A DNA stretch of 64,000 bases from Mycobacterium sp. E1747 (GTDB lineage: Bacteria; Actinomycetota; Actinomycetes; Mycobacteriales; Mycobacteriaceae). A program made the position numbers and the translations under genes. The notes under the pieces are model-generated. The model made no database searches. It was not told where the DNA came from and worked only from the letters and a program-made list of their open reading frames with translations. Every line of letters starts with the position of its first letter. Positions within the stretch are counted from its first letter, which is position 1. This document shows positions 1-8,644 of the stretch, in pieces. Where the stretch lies: NCBI RefSeq assembly GCF_001667775.1, contig NZ_LZJI01000185.1, forward strand, positions 1-64,000. The letters run 5' to 3'.

Positions 1-57
1 TCCTCGAGGTCAGTTATTTCTCCGGACTGGGTGCACTGATCGTCTTCGTGGGCGGTG
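1..57. other. Exact inverted copy of 6590-6646 at the window edge (probable chimeric junction)
   Basis: These 57 bases are the perfect reverse complement of 6590-6646, which lies inside the membrane-protein gene at 6339-7028. The match stops abruptly at base 57 and secD sequence follows. As a result the secD reading frame runs into foreign codons and a stop near base 14. A perfect short inverted copy joined to a truncated conserved gene at the extreme end of a contig looks like an assembly or library fold-back, not biology. A true inversion breakpoint cannot be excluded from this sequence alone. Confidence 0.8.
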
Positions 58-592
58 CGGGCTGACCGGACGGCGCCTGGGCCGGCGGCGGGGCGAGGCC
101 AGGGGCCGGCTGACCCGGGGGCGGCGCCTGACCCGGCGCCGGCTGCTGTCCCGAGGGCGGCGCCTGACCCGGCGGTGGCGCCTGCGGCGGGGGCTTGGGC
201 TGGAGCTCCTGCGCCGGCATCGAGTTGAGCACCGGGCGGATGTAGAGGCGGGCGGTCTGCCCCAGGTTGCGGGCCTCGTTGCCGTCGTTTCCGGGCACGG
301 TGATGACCAGGTTGTCGCCGTCGACCACGACCTCCGAACCGGAAACGCCCAGACCGTTGACCCGCGCGCTGATGATCTGCTGCGCCTGCGCCAGGGCGTC
401 GCGGCTGGGACGCGAACCGTCCGGGGTGCGCGCGGTCAACGTGACCCGGGTGCCGCCCTGCAGGTCGATGCCGAGCTTGGGGGCGGCGCGCTTGTCGCCG
501 GTCAGGAACACCAGCAGGTAGACGCCGACAAGCAGCAACAGGAAGACGGATAGGTAGCGGGCAGGGTGCACCGGCGCCGAAGACGATGCCAC
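58..592 (-). CDS. secD: Protein translocase subunit SecD, N-terminal part (truncated by the window-edge junction)
   Basis: SecD works with SecF and YajC in the inner membrane to pull exported proteins through SecYEG using the proton gradient. About 178 residues are visible: a membrane segment near residues 14-31, the family motif [10 protein letters not shown] at 40-49, the start of the periplasmic P1 domain, and from about residue 131 a run rich in Pro, Gln and Gly of the kind seen in mycobacterial SecD. Full-length proteins exceed 500 residues, so most of the gene is missing. The gene lies just downstream of yajC on the same strand, the usual order. The last codons before the stop near base 14 belong to the inverted copy at 1-57 and are not SecD. 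Confidence 0.88.
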
Positions 593-706
593 GTTCCTTC
601 TATCTCCTCGAGAATTGGTTTTTTACCCCGGGACAGAGCCTAGAAAAGACTACGTGCCTCCCTCGCGGCGATCGCGCCGCTGGTGGGTTTGGGCCGCAAC
701 TGCGCG

Positions 707-1045
707 TCAGGAATCCTTGGTCGCCCGGTTTTCGCCGAATTCTTCCAAGTCGTCCGTGTCGTCCTCCTCGGCGAGGTCGTCCTCGTCGGGCAGGATCCGG
801 TCGCGGATCGCCAGCTTCATCCAGGTGGTGACCACGCCGGGCGCGATCTCGAGGTCGACGGTGTCGTCCGTGATCTCGACGACCGTGGCCTGCAGCCCGG
901 ATGTCGTGTGCACGCGGTCGCCCGGCTGCAACGACTCGTGCAGGTCGATGGTGGCCTGCATCGCGCGCTTCTGGCGCCGCGACGCGAAGTACATGAACCC
1001 GCCCATGATGAGCAGGAAGGGCAGGAACAGGATCAAACTTTCCAT
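707..1045 (-). CDS. yajC: Sec translocon accessory protein YajC
   Basis: This is a 112-residue single-pass membrane protein with the hydrophobic segment at about residues 4-20, followed by a basic stretch (SRRQKR) and a small soluble domain containing the PGDRVHTTSGL motif typical of YajC. The C-terminal 30 residues are very acidic (runs of E and D), as in mycobacterial homologues. YajC associates with SecDF at the translocon. It is co-directional with secD, about 110 bases upstream of it. The ATG at 1045 is the natural start because the membrane segment follows at once. Confidence 0.92.
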   Translation of the reverse strand: MESLILFLPFLLIMGGFMYFASRRQKRAMQATIDLHESLQPGDRVHTTSGLQATVVEITDDTVDLEIAPGVVTTWMKLAIRDRILPDEDDLAEEDDTDDLEEFGENRATKDS

Positions 1046-1060
1046 GAACGGGCCTGTCTT

Positions 1061-1093
1061 TTCGTAGTGGCTTCGTAGTGGCTTCGTAGTGGC
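1061..1093. repeat. Three tandem copies of an 11-bp unit upstream of yajC
   Basis: The unit ttcgtagtggc occurs three times head to tail at 1061-1071, 1072-1082 and 1083-1093, without mismatch. It sits in the yajC 5' leader, 15 bases upstream of the start codon, between the divergent yajC and gabT genes. An 11-bp period can change copy number by slippage. No function can be assigned from the sequence. Confidence 0.9.
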
Positions 1094-1265
1094 ATTTCAA
1101 CGCCATTGGTGGCCGGGACGACCCACGGGTCGCGCACCTCGTACCGGCCAGTGTGCCATTGCCGCAGGTCGTGCCCGAGCGCCGCGGTCCATGAAATGCG
1201 GGCGGGACCGCGCCGGATAGGCTTGAATCGCGACGTGACAGGCGCGCCGTGGTGAGGAGAAAATC

Positions 1266-2606
1266 GTGGCCGGCCTCGAGCAGACACGCCAGCTGGTCAC
1301 CGAAATCCCCGGTCCCGCTTCGCTGGAGCTGACCAAACGCCGCGCGGCGGCGGTGTCTCATGGGGTCAACGTCTCCTTGCCGGTATTCGTGGCGCGGGCC
1401 TTCGGCGGCATCATCGAGGACGTCGACGGCAACCGGCTCATCGACCTGGCCTCCGGCATCGCGGTGACCACCGTCGGCAATTCCTCACCGCGGGTGGTGG
1501 AGGCCGTGCGGGCCCAGGTTGCCGACTTCACCCACACCTGCTTCATGGTCGTGCCGTACGAGCAGTACGTCGCCGTCGCCGAGGAACTCAACCGGATCAC
1601 GCCGGGCTCCGGCGAGAAGCGCTCCGTGCTGTTCAACTCCGGCGCCGAAGCCGTCGAGAACGCCGTCAAGGTCGCGCGGGCGTACACCCGCAAGCCCGCC
1701 GTCGTCGCGTTCAACCACGCCTATCACGGCCGGACCAACCTGGCGATGGCGCTCACCGCCAAGTCCAAGCCGTACAAGAGCGGCTTCGGCCCGTTCGCGC
1801 CGGAGGTGTACCGGGCCCCAGTGTCCTACCCGTACCGGGACGGCCTGGTGGACAAGGAGCTGGCCACCGACGGGGAGAAGGCCGCCGCCCGGGCAATCGA
1901 CGTGATCGAGAGCCAAGTCGGCGCTGACAGCCTCGCCGCGGTCATCATCGAACCGATCGCCGGCGAGGGTGGATTCATCGTGCCCGCCGAGGGCTTCCTG
2001 CCCACCCTGCTCGACTGGTGCCGCAATAACGACGTGGTCTTCATCGCCGACGAGGTGCAGACCGGGTTCGCGCGCACCGGCGCGATGTTCGCCTGCGAGC
2101 ACGAGGGCATCGAGCCCGACCTGATCTGCACCGCCAAGGGCATCGCCGACGGGCTGCCGCTGTCGGCGGTCACCGGTCGCGCGGAGATCATGGACGCGTC
2201 GCACGTTGGCGGTTTGGGCGGCACATTCGGCGGCAACCCAATCGCCTGTGCTGCAGCACTGGCCACCATTACCACGATCGAGAGTGACGGACTGATCGAC
2301 CGGGCCCGGCGATTGGAACGGCTGATCACCGAACCGTTGCTGCGCCTGCAGGCGCGCGATGACCGGATCGGCGAGGTGCGAGGCCGCGGCGCCATGATCG
2401 CCATCGAGTTGGTCAAGTCCGGAACCGCCGAGCCCGACGCGGAGTTGACGCAGAAGGTCTCCACCGCGGCCCATGCCGCTGGAGTCGTCGTCTTGACCTG
2501 CGGCATGTTCGGCAACATCATCCGGCTGCTGCCACCGCTGACCATCAGCGACGAGCTGCTGAACGAGGGCCTCGAAGTCCTGGCGGGACTGCTGGCCGAC
2601 CTGTAA
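1266..2606 (+). CDS. gabT: 4-aminobutyrate aminotransferase GabT
   Basis: This is a PLP-dependent class III aminotransferase of 446 residues that should move the amino group of GABA to 2-oxoglutarate, giving succinic semialdehyde and glutamate. The family motifs are present: the NSGAEAVENAVK glycine-rich segment, ADEVQTGFARTG, and the PLP lysine K291 in the TAKGIADGLPLS context. The start is GTG, with a gaggag ribosome site about 6 bases upstream. A TAGGCT hexamer at 1218-1223 could be the -10 element. The gene is divergent from yajC-secD and precedes car, as in M. tuberculosis (Rv2589). Substrate preference among omega-amino acids is inferred from family and synteny. Confidence 0.9.
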   Translation: MAGLEQTRQLVTEIPGPASLELTKRRAAAVSHGVNVSLPVFVARAFGGIIEDVDGNRLIDLASGIAVTTVGNSSPRVVEAVRAQVADFTHTCFMVVPYEQYVAVAEELNRITPGSGEKRSVLFNSGAEAVENAVKVARAYTRKPAVVAFNHAYHGRTNLAMALTAKSKPYKSGFGPFAPEVYRAPVSYPYRDGLVDKELATDGEKAAARAIDVIESQVGADSLAAVIIEPIAGEGGFIVPAEGFLPTLLDWCRNNDVVFIADEVQTGFARTGAMFACEHEGIEPDLICTAKGIADGLPLSAVTGRAEIMDASHVGGLGGTFGGNPIACAAALATITTIESDGLIDRARRLERLITEPLLRLQARDDRIGEVRGRGAMIAIELVKSGTAEPDAELTQKVSTAAHAAGVVVLTCGMFGNIIRLLPPLTISDELLNEGLEVLAGLLADL

Positions 2607-2670
2607 GAGCTGGGACCCGACCGGGGCGGTGGGCAATCTCACACCGCCCGCGGGGCGGCGTCATGGTGAA

Positions 2671-2700
2671 ATAAAGTTACTTTAGCTAACGTTTTAAAGG
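2671..2700 (+). promoter_or_regulatory. AT-rich, partly palindromic leader element upstream of car
   Basis: Between gabT and car there is a conspicuous AT-rich island in a GC-rich surround. It contains the 8-bp palindrome ttagctaa at 2682-2689 inside a wider gtta...taac inverted repeat (2676-2690), followed by gttttaaagg. It lies 55-85 bases before the car start codon, so it is a plausible promoter or operator. It loosely resembles an iron-box half site but lacks a base relative to the IdeR consensus, so no regulator is assigned. Confidence 0.35.
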
Positions 2701-2754
2701 TCGGTGCATCGTCGCACAACTGACTCATAACTTTCATTGCAAGGGACCTGATTT

Positions 2755-5700
2755 ATGTCGACCATCAATCACGACGAGTGGCTCGAGCGCCGCATCGAGG
2801 ACCTCACCGCCAATGACCCGCAGTTCGCCGCCGCCCGACCCGACCCGGCGGTCGAAGCGGCGCTCGAGCAGCCCGGGCTGCGCCTCCCGCAGGTGATCCG
2901 GACCGCGCTCGAGGGGTATGCGGACCGCCCCGCGGTGGCGCACCGCGCGGTGGAGTTCGTCAAGGACTCGGCGAGCGGACGCACCAGGCTGGAGTTGCTT
3001 TCCCGGTTCGAGACGCTCACCTACCGCGAGCTTGGCGACCGGGTTTCAGCGCTCGGCCGCGCCTGGTCCAACGACGAGGTGCACACCGGCGACCGGGTCT
3101 GCGTGCTGGGCTTCAACAGCGTCGACTACACGACCATCGACATGGCACTGGCCACGATCAGCGCGGTGTCGGTCCCGCTGCAGACCAGCGCGTCGCTGAC
3201 GTCGCTGCAGCCGATCGTGACCGAGACCGAGCCCACCGTGATCGCGGCGAGCGCCAACCAGCTGCCCGACGCCGTGGAGCTGATCCTGAGCGGCCACCGG
3301 CCCGCCAAGCTGGTGGTGTTCGACTACCACCCCGAGGTCGACGACGAGCGGGAGGCGGTGGAGACCGCCCGCACCCGACTCGCGGACACCGACGTCGCGG
3401 TGGAGACGCTCGCCCAGGTGCTCGAGCGCGGCAAGGCGTTGCCGGACGCGCCGCTGCAGACCAGCGAGGAGTCCGACCCCCTGGCCCTGTTGATCTACAC
3501 CTCCGGCAGCACCGGCGCGCCCAAGGGCGCGATGTACCCGCAGAGCAATGTCGCCAAGATCTGGCGCCGCAGCAGCAGGAACTGGTTCGGCGAGAGCGCC
3601 GCGTCGATCACCCTGAACTTCATGCCGATGAGCCACGTCATGGGCCGCGGCATCCTCTACGGCACGCTCGGCAACGGCGGCACGGCCTACTTCGCGGCCA
3701 AGAGCGACCTCTCGACCCTGCTCGAGGACCTCGAGCTGGTGCGGCCGACCGAGCTGAACTTCGTGCCGCGCATCTGGGAGACCCTGTTCGGAGAATTCCA
3801 GCGCATCGTCGAACGGCGGCTGTCCGAGGGCGGCGACCGTGCCGCGGTGGAGGCCGAGGTTCTGGCCGACCAGCGCCAGTACCTGATCGGCGGGCGATAC
3901 ATCTTCGCGATGACGGGCTCGGCGCCCACCTCGCCCGAGCTGCGCGCCTGGGTCGAATCGCTACTCGAGATGCACCTGATGGACGGCTACGGCTCGACCG
4001 AGGCCGGCATGGTGTTGTTCGACGGCGAGATCCAGCGCCCGCCGGTGGTCGACTACAAACTCGTCGACGTGCCGGACCTGGGCTACTTCAGCACCGACCG
4101 GCCCTACCCCCGCGGCGAGTTGTTGCTGCGGACCGAGAACATGTTCCCCGGCTACTACAAGCGGGCCGAGACCACCGCCAACGTCTTCGACGAGGACGGC
4201 TACTACCGGACCGGCGACGTGTTCGCCGAGGTTGCGCCCGACAGGCTGGTGTACGTCGACCGCCGCAACAACGTGCTCAAGCTGGCGCAGGGCGAGTTCG
4301 TGACCCTGGCCAAGTTGGAGGCCGAGTTCGGCAACAGCCCGCTGGTGCGCCAGATCTACGTCTACGGCAACAGCTCCCAGCCTTACCTGCTGGCCGTCGT
4401 GGTCCCGACCGAGGAAGCTTTGGGGCGCTGGGACCCCGAGACGCTCAAGCCCAAGATCGCCGACTCGCTGCAGAACGTCGCGCGTCAGGCTGGGCTGCAG
4501 TCCTATGAGGTGCCGCGCGACTTCATCATCGAGACCACCCCGTTCAGCCTGGAGAACGGCCTGCTGACCGGGATCCGCAAGCTGGCGTGGCCGAAGCTGA
4601 AGCAGCACTACGGCGAGCGGCTCGAGCAGCTCTACGCCGAGCTGGCCGAGGGACAGGCCAACGAGCTGGCCGAACTGCGGCGCAACGGTGCGAACGCGCC
4701 CGTGCTGCAGACCGTGAGCCGGGCCGCCGCCGCCATGCTGGGCGCGGCGAGCAGCGAGCTGACGCCTGACGCGCGCTTCACCGACCTCGGCGGAGACTCG
4801 TTGTCGGCGTTGACGTTCGGGAACCTGCTGCGCGAGATCTTCGACATCGACGTCCCCGTCGGCGTCATCGTCAGCCCGGCCAGCGACCTGCAGGCCATCG
4901 CCAACTACATCGAGGGCGAGCGTCAGGGCACCAAGCGGCCCACCTTCGCCGCCGTCCACGGCCGTGACGCGACCGAGGTGCACGCCAGCGACCTGACCCT
5001 GGACAAGTTCCTCGAGGCCGAGACGCTGGCCGCCGCGCCCAACCTGCCCAGGCCCACCACCGAGGTGCGGACGGTGCTGTTGACCGGAGCAACCGGGTTC
5101 CTGGGCCGCTACCTGGCACTGGAGTGGCTCGAGCGGATGGACATGGTCGACGGCAAGGTGATCGCGTTGGTCCGCGCCAAGTCCGACGCGGAAGCCCGCG
5201 GTCGGCTGGACAAGACCTTCGACAGCGGAGATCCCAAGCTCCTTGCGCACTACCGGGAGCTGGCCGCCGACCACCTGGAGGTCATCGCCGGCGACAAGGG
5301 TGAGGCCAACCTCGGCCTGGACCCACAGACCTGGCAGCGGCTGGCCGACACGGTCGACCTGATCGTCGACCCGGCCGCCCTGGTCAACCACGTGCTGCCG
5401 TACAGCGAGTTGTTCGGCCCCAACGCGCTGGGGACCGCCGAGCTGATCCGGATCGCGCTCACCACCAAGCTGAAGCCGTACACCTACGTGTCGACGATCG
5501 GCGTCGGTGACCAGATCAAACCCGGCCAGTTCGTCGAGGACGCCGACATCCGGCAGATCAGCGCCACCCGCGCGGTCAATGACAACTACGCCAACGGTTA
5601 CGGCAACAGCAAGTGGGCCGGCGAGGTGCTGCTCCGCGAGGCGCACGACCTGTGTGGTCTGCCGGTCGCGGTGTTCCGGTGCGACATGATCCTGGCCGAC

Positions 5701-6276
5701 ACCACCTACGCCGGCCAGCTCAACCTGCCGGACATGTTCACTCGGCTGATGCTGAGCCTGGTCGCCACCGGTATCGCGCCCGGTTCGTTCTACGAGCTGG
5801 ACGCCGAGGGCAACCGTCAGCGTTCGCACTACGACGGCCTGCCGGTGGAGTTCATTTCCGCGGCGATCTCCACGCTGGGGACGCAGGTGCTGGACGACGT
5901 CTCCGAAGGCGACGTGTTCCAGACGTACCACGTGATGAACCCGTACGACGACGGCATCGGTCTCGACGAGTACGTCGACTGGCTGATCGAGGCGGGCTAC
6001 GGGATCCAGCGCATCGCCGACTACGGCGAATGGCTGCGGCGGTTCGAGCAGACGATGCGGGGCCTACCCGAACGGCAGCGCCAGTACTCGCTGCTGCCAC
6101 TGCTGCACAACTATCAGCAGCCCGAGAAGCCGATCAACGGTTCGATGGCACCGACCGACCGCTTCCGCGCGGCGGTGCAAGAGGCGAAAATCGGCCCCGA
6201 CAAAGACATTCCGCATGTCTCGGCGCCGATCATCGTCAAGTACATCACCGACCTGCAGTTGCTCGGACTGCTGTAA
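2755..6276 (+). CDS. car: Carboxylic acid reductase (FadD9 type), adenylation-PCP-reductase
   Basis: This is a 1173-residue multidomain enzyme that activates a carboxylic acid with ATP, loads it on a phosphopantetheine arm and reduces the thioester to an aldehyde with NADPH. The adenylation domain carries the P-loop-like [12 protein letters not shown] at about 247-258. The carrier domain has the modification serine S682 in GGDSLSA. The thioester reductase has the Rossmann motif [11 protein letters not shown] at 774-784 and a Y949-x3-K953 catalytic pair. The length matches characterised mycobacterial and Nocardia CARs. It corresponds to Rv2590 (fadD9) by position after gabT. It is followed by a strong bidirectional hairpin. 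Natural substrates are unknown; aromatic and fatty acids are used by relatives. Confidence 0.95.
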   Translation: MSTINHDEWLERRIEDLTANDPQFAAARPDPAVEAALEQPGLRLPQVIRTALEGYADRPAVAHRAVEFVKDSASGRTRLELLSRFETLTYRELGDRVSALGRAWSNDEVHTGDRVCVLGFNSVDYTTIDMALATISAVSVPLQTSASLTSLQPIVTETEPTVIAASANQLPDAVELILSGHRPAKLVVFDYHPEVDDEREAVETARTRLADTDVAVETLAQVLERGKALPDAPLQTSEESDPLALLIYTSGSTGAPKGAMYPQSNVAKIWRRSSRNWFGESAASITLNFMPMSHVMGRGILYGTLGNGGTAYFAAKSDLSTLLEDLELVRPTELNFVPRIWETLFGEFQRIVERRLSEGGDRAAVEAEVLADQRQYLIGGRYIFAMTGSAPTSPELRAWVESLLEMHLMDGYGSTEAGMVLFDGEIQRPPVVDYKLVDVPDLGYFSTDRPYPRGELLLRTENMFPGYYKRAETTANVFDEDGYYRTGDVFAEVAPDRLVYVDRRNNVLKLAQGEFVTLAKLEAEFGNSPLVRQIYVYGNSSQPYLLAVVVPTEEALGRWDPETLKPKIADSLQNVARQAGLQSYEVPRDFIIETTPFSLENGLLTGIRKLAWPKLKQHYGERLEQLYAELAEGQANELAELRRNGANAPVLQTVSRAAAAMLGAASSELTPDARFTDLGGDSLSALTFGNLLREIFDIDVPVGVIVSPASDLQAIANYIEGERQGTKRPTFAAVHGRDATEVHASDLTLDKFLEAETLAAAPNLPRPTTEVRTVLLTGATGFLGRYLALEWLERMDMVDGKVIALVRAKSDAEARGRLDKTFDSGDPKLLAHYRELAADHLEVIAGDKGEANLGLDPQTWQRLADTVDLIVDPAALVNHVLPYSELFGPNALGTAELIRIALTTKLKPYTYVSTIGVGDQIKPGQFVEDADIRQISATRAVNDNYANGYGNSKWAGEVLLREAHDLCGLPVAVFRCDMILADTTYAGQLNLPDMFTRLMLSLVATGIAPGSFYELDAEGNRQRSHYDGLPVEFISAAISTLGTQVLDDVSEGDVFQTYHVMNPYDDGIGLDEYVDWLIEAGYGIQRIADYGEWLRRFEQTMRGLPERQRQYSLLPLLHNYQQPEKPINGSMAPTDRFRAAVQEAKIGPDKDIPHVSAPIIVKYITDLQLLGLL

Positions 6277-6283
6277 GGGCACC

Positions 6284-6327
6284 AAAGACCGATCGCCGGC
6301 CTGGTCACAGGGTGGCGATCGGTCTTT
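6284..6327. terminator. Strong hairpin between convergent genes
   Basis: A perfect 14-bp stem (aaagaccgatcgcc at 6284-6297 with its complement at 6314-6327) encloses a 16-base loop. The A run on one arm and T run on the other allow it to act as an intrinsic terminator in either direction, for car on the plus strand and the membrane gene at 6339-7028 on the minus strand. Confidence 0.85.
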
Positions 6328-6338
6328 GTACGAGCGAA

Positions 6339-7028
6339 TTACTGCTGGGGATGCGGCCAGCGCAGGTATGCGGCGTTCGCACCCGACGCCGCGCCTGGGC
6401 GCTGGCGACGCCATCCACGCTTCGGCTCGGGGTCGGCAGCCGTGCGCGGCCTGGTCAGCGCGCCCGAGGAAACCTCGGCCGGCTCGTACGTCGATTCCCG
6501 GTACGGTTCGACGGGTTGCGCCCCGCCGGCCGTCGGCGCGACGGGTTGCACGTCACGTGCCAGCCGCACGGCCGTGCGCGCCAGCACCACACCGCCCACG
6601 AAGACGATCAGTGCACCCAGTCCGGAGAAATAACTGACCTCGAGGACCGCGCGCTTGCGGTCGGTCGCGGCGACCGGGTCACCGGCGGAGCCGATTCCCA
6701 GCAACGGCGCGAACTGGCCACCCACGACGAACCAGGCGCCGGCCAGGACCGCCAGCCAGCCGCCCAGCATGGCGGCGACGCGGTTTCCGGCGACGATCAG
6801 CAAGAGGCCGCCCAGCACGGTCGCCGCTCCCGGCAGAACCTCGAGCCAGCCTCGGGCCGTGCTCCACGCCCACTCCCGATCGGGCGTGTAGGCGAAGTTG
6901 AAGCGCGGTCCGACAAACGGTATTAACGCCCCCCAAGCTCCCAGAATGACCAGCAGCAGTCCGCTGACCGCGCCTCGCGAACGCGGCATGCTCAGACCGC
7001 GGGTTTGGCCGTCTTCTGCGTATTTCAT
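6339..7028 (-). CDS. Four-helix membrane protein, paralogue of 7671-8345, SigF-type promoter
   Basis: This 229-residue protein is of unrecognised function. The first 150 residues contain about four hydrophobic segments: residues 18-40, 62-80, 85-105 and 130-150. A hydrophilic tail rich in Pro, Arg and Glu follows and probably faces the cytoplasm. The core shares LLLxLGAWGAL, WLEVLPGAA, GGWLAVL and [11 protein letters not shown] with the protein at 7671-8345, so the two arose by duplication. The ATG at 7028 has a gaggggat ribosome site. A SigF-like promoter lies 47-71 bases upstream. A 57-base piece of this gene is repeated inverted at the window start. Membrane or envelope stress is a guess from the promoter only. 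Confidence 0.75.
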   Translation of the reverse strand: MKYAEDGQTRGLSMPRSRGAVSGLLLVILGAWGALIPFVGPRFNFAYTPDREWAWSTARGWLEVLPGAATVLGGLLLIVAGNRVAAMLGGWLAVLAGAWFVVGGQFAPLLGIGSAGDPVAATDRKRAVLEVSYFSGLGALIVFVGGVVLARTAVRLARDVQPVAPTAGGAQPVEPYRESTYEPAEVSSGALTRPRTAADPEPKRGWRRQRPGAASGANAAYLRWPHPQQ

Positions 7029-7074
7029 GACATCCCCTCGTTGAATACCGGGCCTGTTTCCGGCCCGGGATGGG

Positions 7075-7099
7075 TACCCGACGGTTTCCGCTCGTAACC
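7075..7099 (-). promoter_or_regulatory. SigF-type promoter for the membrane gene 6339-7028
   Basis: Read on the minus strand, GGTTA (7095-7099) is followed after exactly 15 bases by GGGTA (7075-7079). This fits the mycobacterial SigF consensus GGTTT-N15-17-GGGTA. Expected initiation is near 7066, leaving a leader of about 38 bases before the ATG. The paralogue at 7671-8345 has the same two hexamers with the same spacer length. Confidence 0.7.
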
Positions 7100-7156
7100 C
7101 ATTGGCTGCGCAGAACTTCTCACTCGCAGTGACTGTTGAGGCTGGTGAGACAGTTG

Positions 7157-7543
7157 TTAATTAGTGAGGCCGAGCAGCAGCAGCGCGATCGCGATGACGG
7201 GAAAGGCCCCCTGCGTCGCCGCCGCGCGCGCCTTCTGCGGCGCGGACAGTAGCAGGACCACCGCGGCCGCGGCCATGGACCCGACGCCGGAGAAGATGAG
7301 CGCCGCGCCAACCGCGTTGTGGCGCAAGATAATCGACGCGATGCCGAGGCCGGTGACGACGGCCAGGAACAGGTTGTAGAAACCTTGGTTGAAAGCCAGC
7401 AGCTTGGTGGTCTCCGCCTCATCGGCCGTCGTGCCGAACGTGGCACGGGTGCGCGGTGAGGTCCAGGTCAACGATTCCATCACGAAGATGTAGACATGCA
7501 ATAAAGCCGCCAGTCCGGCGAATACCAACCCGGCAGTGATCAT
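7157..7543 (-). CDS. DUF1304 family small membrane protein
   Basis: This 128-residue protein has four predicted membrane helices. Its N-terminus (LHVYIFVMESLTW followed by FNQGFYN) is the hallmark of DUF1304 (YqjF-like) proteins, whose biochemical role is unknown. The ATG at 7543 is preferred over an upstream in-frame start at 7642 because it has a clear ggagg site 5-9 bases before it and matches the family N-terminus. It lies between the two paralogous SigF-promoter membrane genes on the same strand, suggesting a shared envelope-stress context. Confidence 0.8.
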   Translation of the reverse strand: MITAGLVFAGLAALLHVYIFVMESLTWTSPRTRATFGTTADEAETTKLLAFNQGFYNLFLAVVTGLGIASIILRHNAVGAALIFSGVGSMAAAAVVLLLSAPQKARAAATQGAFPVIAIALLLLGLTN

Positions 7544-7670
7544 CGCTCCTCCTCGGGCGTCGAGGCCTGCGCGGCGGGCACGCTCACTGTACCGACCTGC
7601 GGTCGCAAGGACGGCCTGGACGCGGAAGGCGCCGGTAGCCAAGGGCTACCGGCGCCTTCCGGTTTGCTAC

Positions 7671-8345
7671 TTACACGCCGGCGTGGTGGTGCCGGTGGAA
7701 CAGGCCGCCACCGGCGCGCCGACCGAAGAAGCCACGTCCGCGGGGCTCGGCTTCCACCCGGTCCGCCCGCGCCGCGGTCACGCCACGCGTCTCGTCGTAC
7801 ATGACGGGGCCGCCGGCCGGCGCGGCGCCGGCTGCCACCGGGGCCGGTTCGGTCACCACGACGTCTCGCGCGTGCCGCACCGCCAGACGCGCCACGGCCG
7901 CACCGCCCAGGAAGACGATCAGGGCGCCCAGGCCGGTGAAGTAGGTGACCTCGAGCAGGGCTCGTTTGAGGTCGGTCGACGCCACCGGTTGACCGAGGTC
8001 GCCGACGCCCAGGGTCGACGCGAACGCGCGGCCGACCACGAACCAGGCGCCGCCGAGCACCGCCAGCCAGCCGCCGAACACGGCGCTGGCGCGGTTACCG
8101 GACAAAAGGACCAGCAGGCCACCGAGCGCCGTGGCGGCCCCGGGCAGCACCTCGAGCCAACCCTTCGTCACGGTCCACGTCCACGCCGGGTCGGTCATGT
8201 ATGCCCAGTCGATGTTGGGCCCGAAGAACGGCACCAGTGCGCCCCAAGCACCCAACAGGATCAGGAGCAGCCCGGTTAGGGCGCCGCGGGTACGCGGCAT
8301 GTACAGCGCGCGAGGGCGTTCATTGTCGTAGCGCGTGGTCCTCAT
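7671..8345 (-). CDS. Four-helix membrane protein, paralogue of 6339-7028, SigF-type promoter
   Basis: This 224-residue protein repeats the layout of its paralogue: an N-terminal four-helix core with WLEVLPGAATALGG, GGWLAVLGGAWFVVG and [14 protein letters not shown], then a charged tail. Here the tail ends in a Gly/His-rich stretch (GLFHRHHHAGV) that might bind metal. The ATG at 8345 has an aaggag site six bases upstream, so an in-frame TTG five codons earlier is less likely. A SigF-like promoter is located at 8386-8410. No function is known. Duplication around the intervening DUF1304 gene, with the promoter retained, suggests coordinated stress expression. Confidence 0.75.
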   Translation of the reverse strand: MRTTRYDNERPRALYMPRTRGALTGLLLILLGAWGALVPFFGPNIDWAYMTDPAWTWTVTKGWLEVLPGAATALGGLLVLLSGNRASAVFGGWLAVLGGAWFVVGRAFASTLGVGDLGQPVASTDLKRALLEVTYFTGLGALIVFLGGAAVARLAVRHARDVVVTEPAPVAAGAAPAGGPVMYDETRGVTAARADRVEAEPRGRGFFGRRAGGGLFHRHHHAGV

Positions 8346-8385
8346 CAGAATCTCCTTCAACAGGTATTACTGCTGTGAGCCTGGT

Positions 8386-8410
8386 TACCCGACCATGCCG
8401 GCGTGTAACC
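8386..8410 (-). promoter_or_regulatory. SigF-type promoter for the membrane gene 7671-8345
   Basis: On the minus strand GGTTA (8406-8410) and GGGTA (8386-8390) are separated by 15 bases, identical in layout to the promoter at 7075-7099. The two leaders also share ttggctgcgc about 11-30 bases further upstream (7102-7111 and 8431-8440), showing that the regulatory region was duplicated with the gene. Predicted initiation is near 8378. Confidence 0.7.
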
Positions 8411-8549
8411 GGTCGGGCGGCCGCAGGCAGTTGGCTGCGCCGGGAGCTGCTGTCGTGTCGGCATGGTTGCGGCCGCCTGAGCAGGCCGAAGGGCGCGGCC
8501 ACGAACGGTCGCGGGCCGCTTCCCCCGCAAAGGTCACGATTTGGTCGCG

Positions 8550-8644
8550 CCCCCTTCGCCCGGCTACGCCGCGCTCGGAATCGCCACTACTGGAATTGTG
8601 GCGACCCCCTTCGCCCGGCTACGCCGCGCTCGGGATCGCCACTA
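8550..8644. repeat. Direct repeat of 40 bp (39/40 identical) ending in the ruvB stop region
   Basis: The 40-base unit beginning cccccttcgcccggctac occurs at 8550-8589 and again at 8605-8644, differing at one base. The second copy supplies the last bases of ruvB, including its stop codon, so the repeat overlaps coding sequence. The rest of 8346-8641 holds the SigF promoter of the neighbouring gene and no convincing reading frame. Confidence 0.85.

Noticed and set aside
2676..2690. IdeR iron box upstream of car
   Set aside because: The gtta-taac symmetry is suggestive, but one base is missing relative to the 19-bp consensus and outer bases do not match.
3961..5931. Long minus-strand open frame under the car gene
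   Set aside because: It is an antisense shadow of the carboxylic acid reductase, with low-complexity Val/Gly/Gln-rich translation and no ribosome site.
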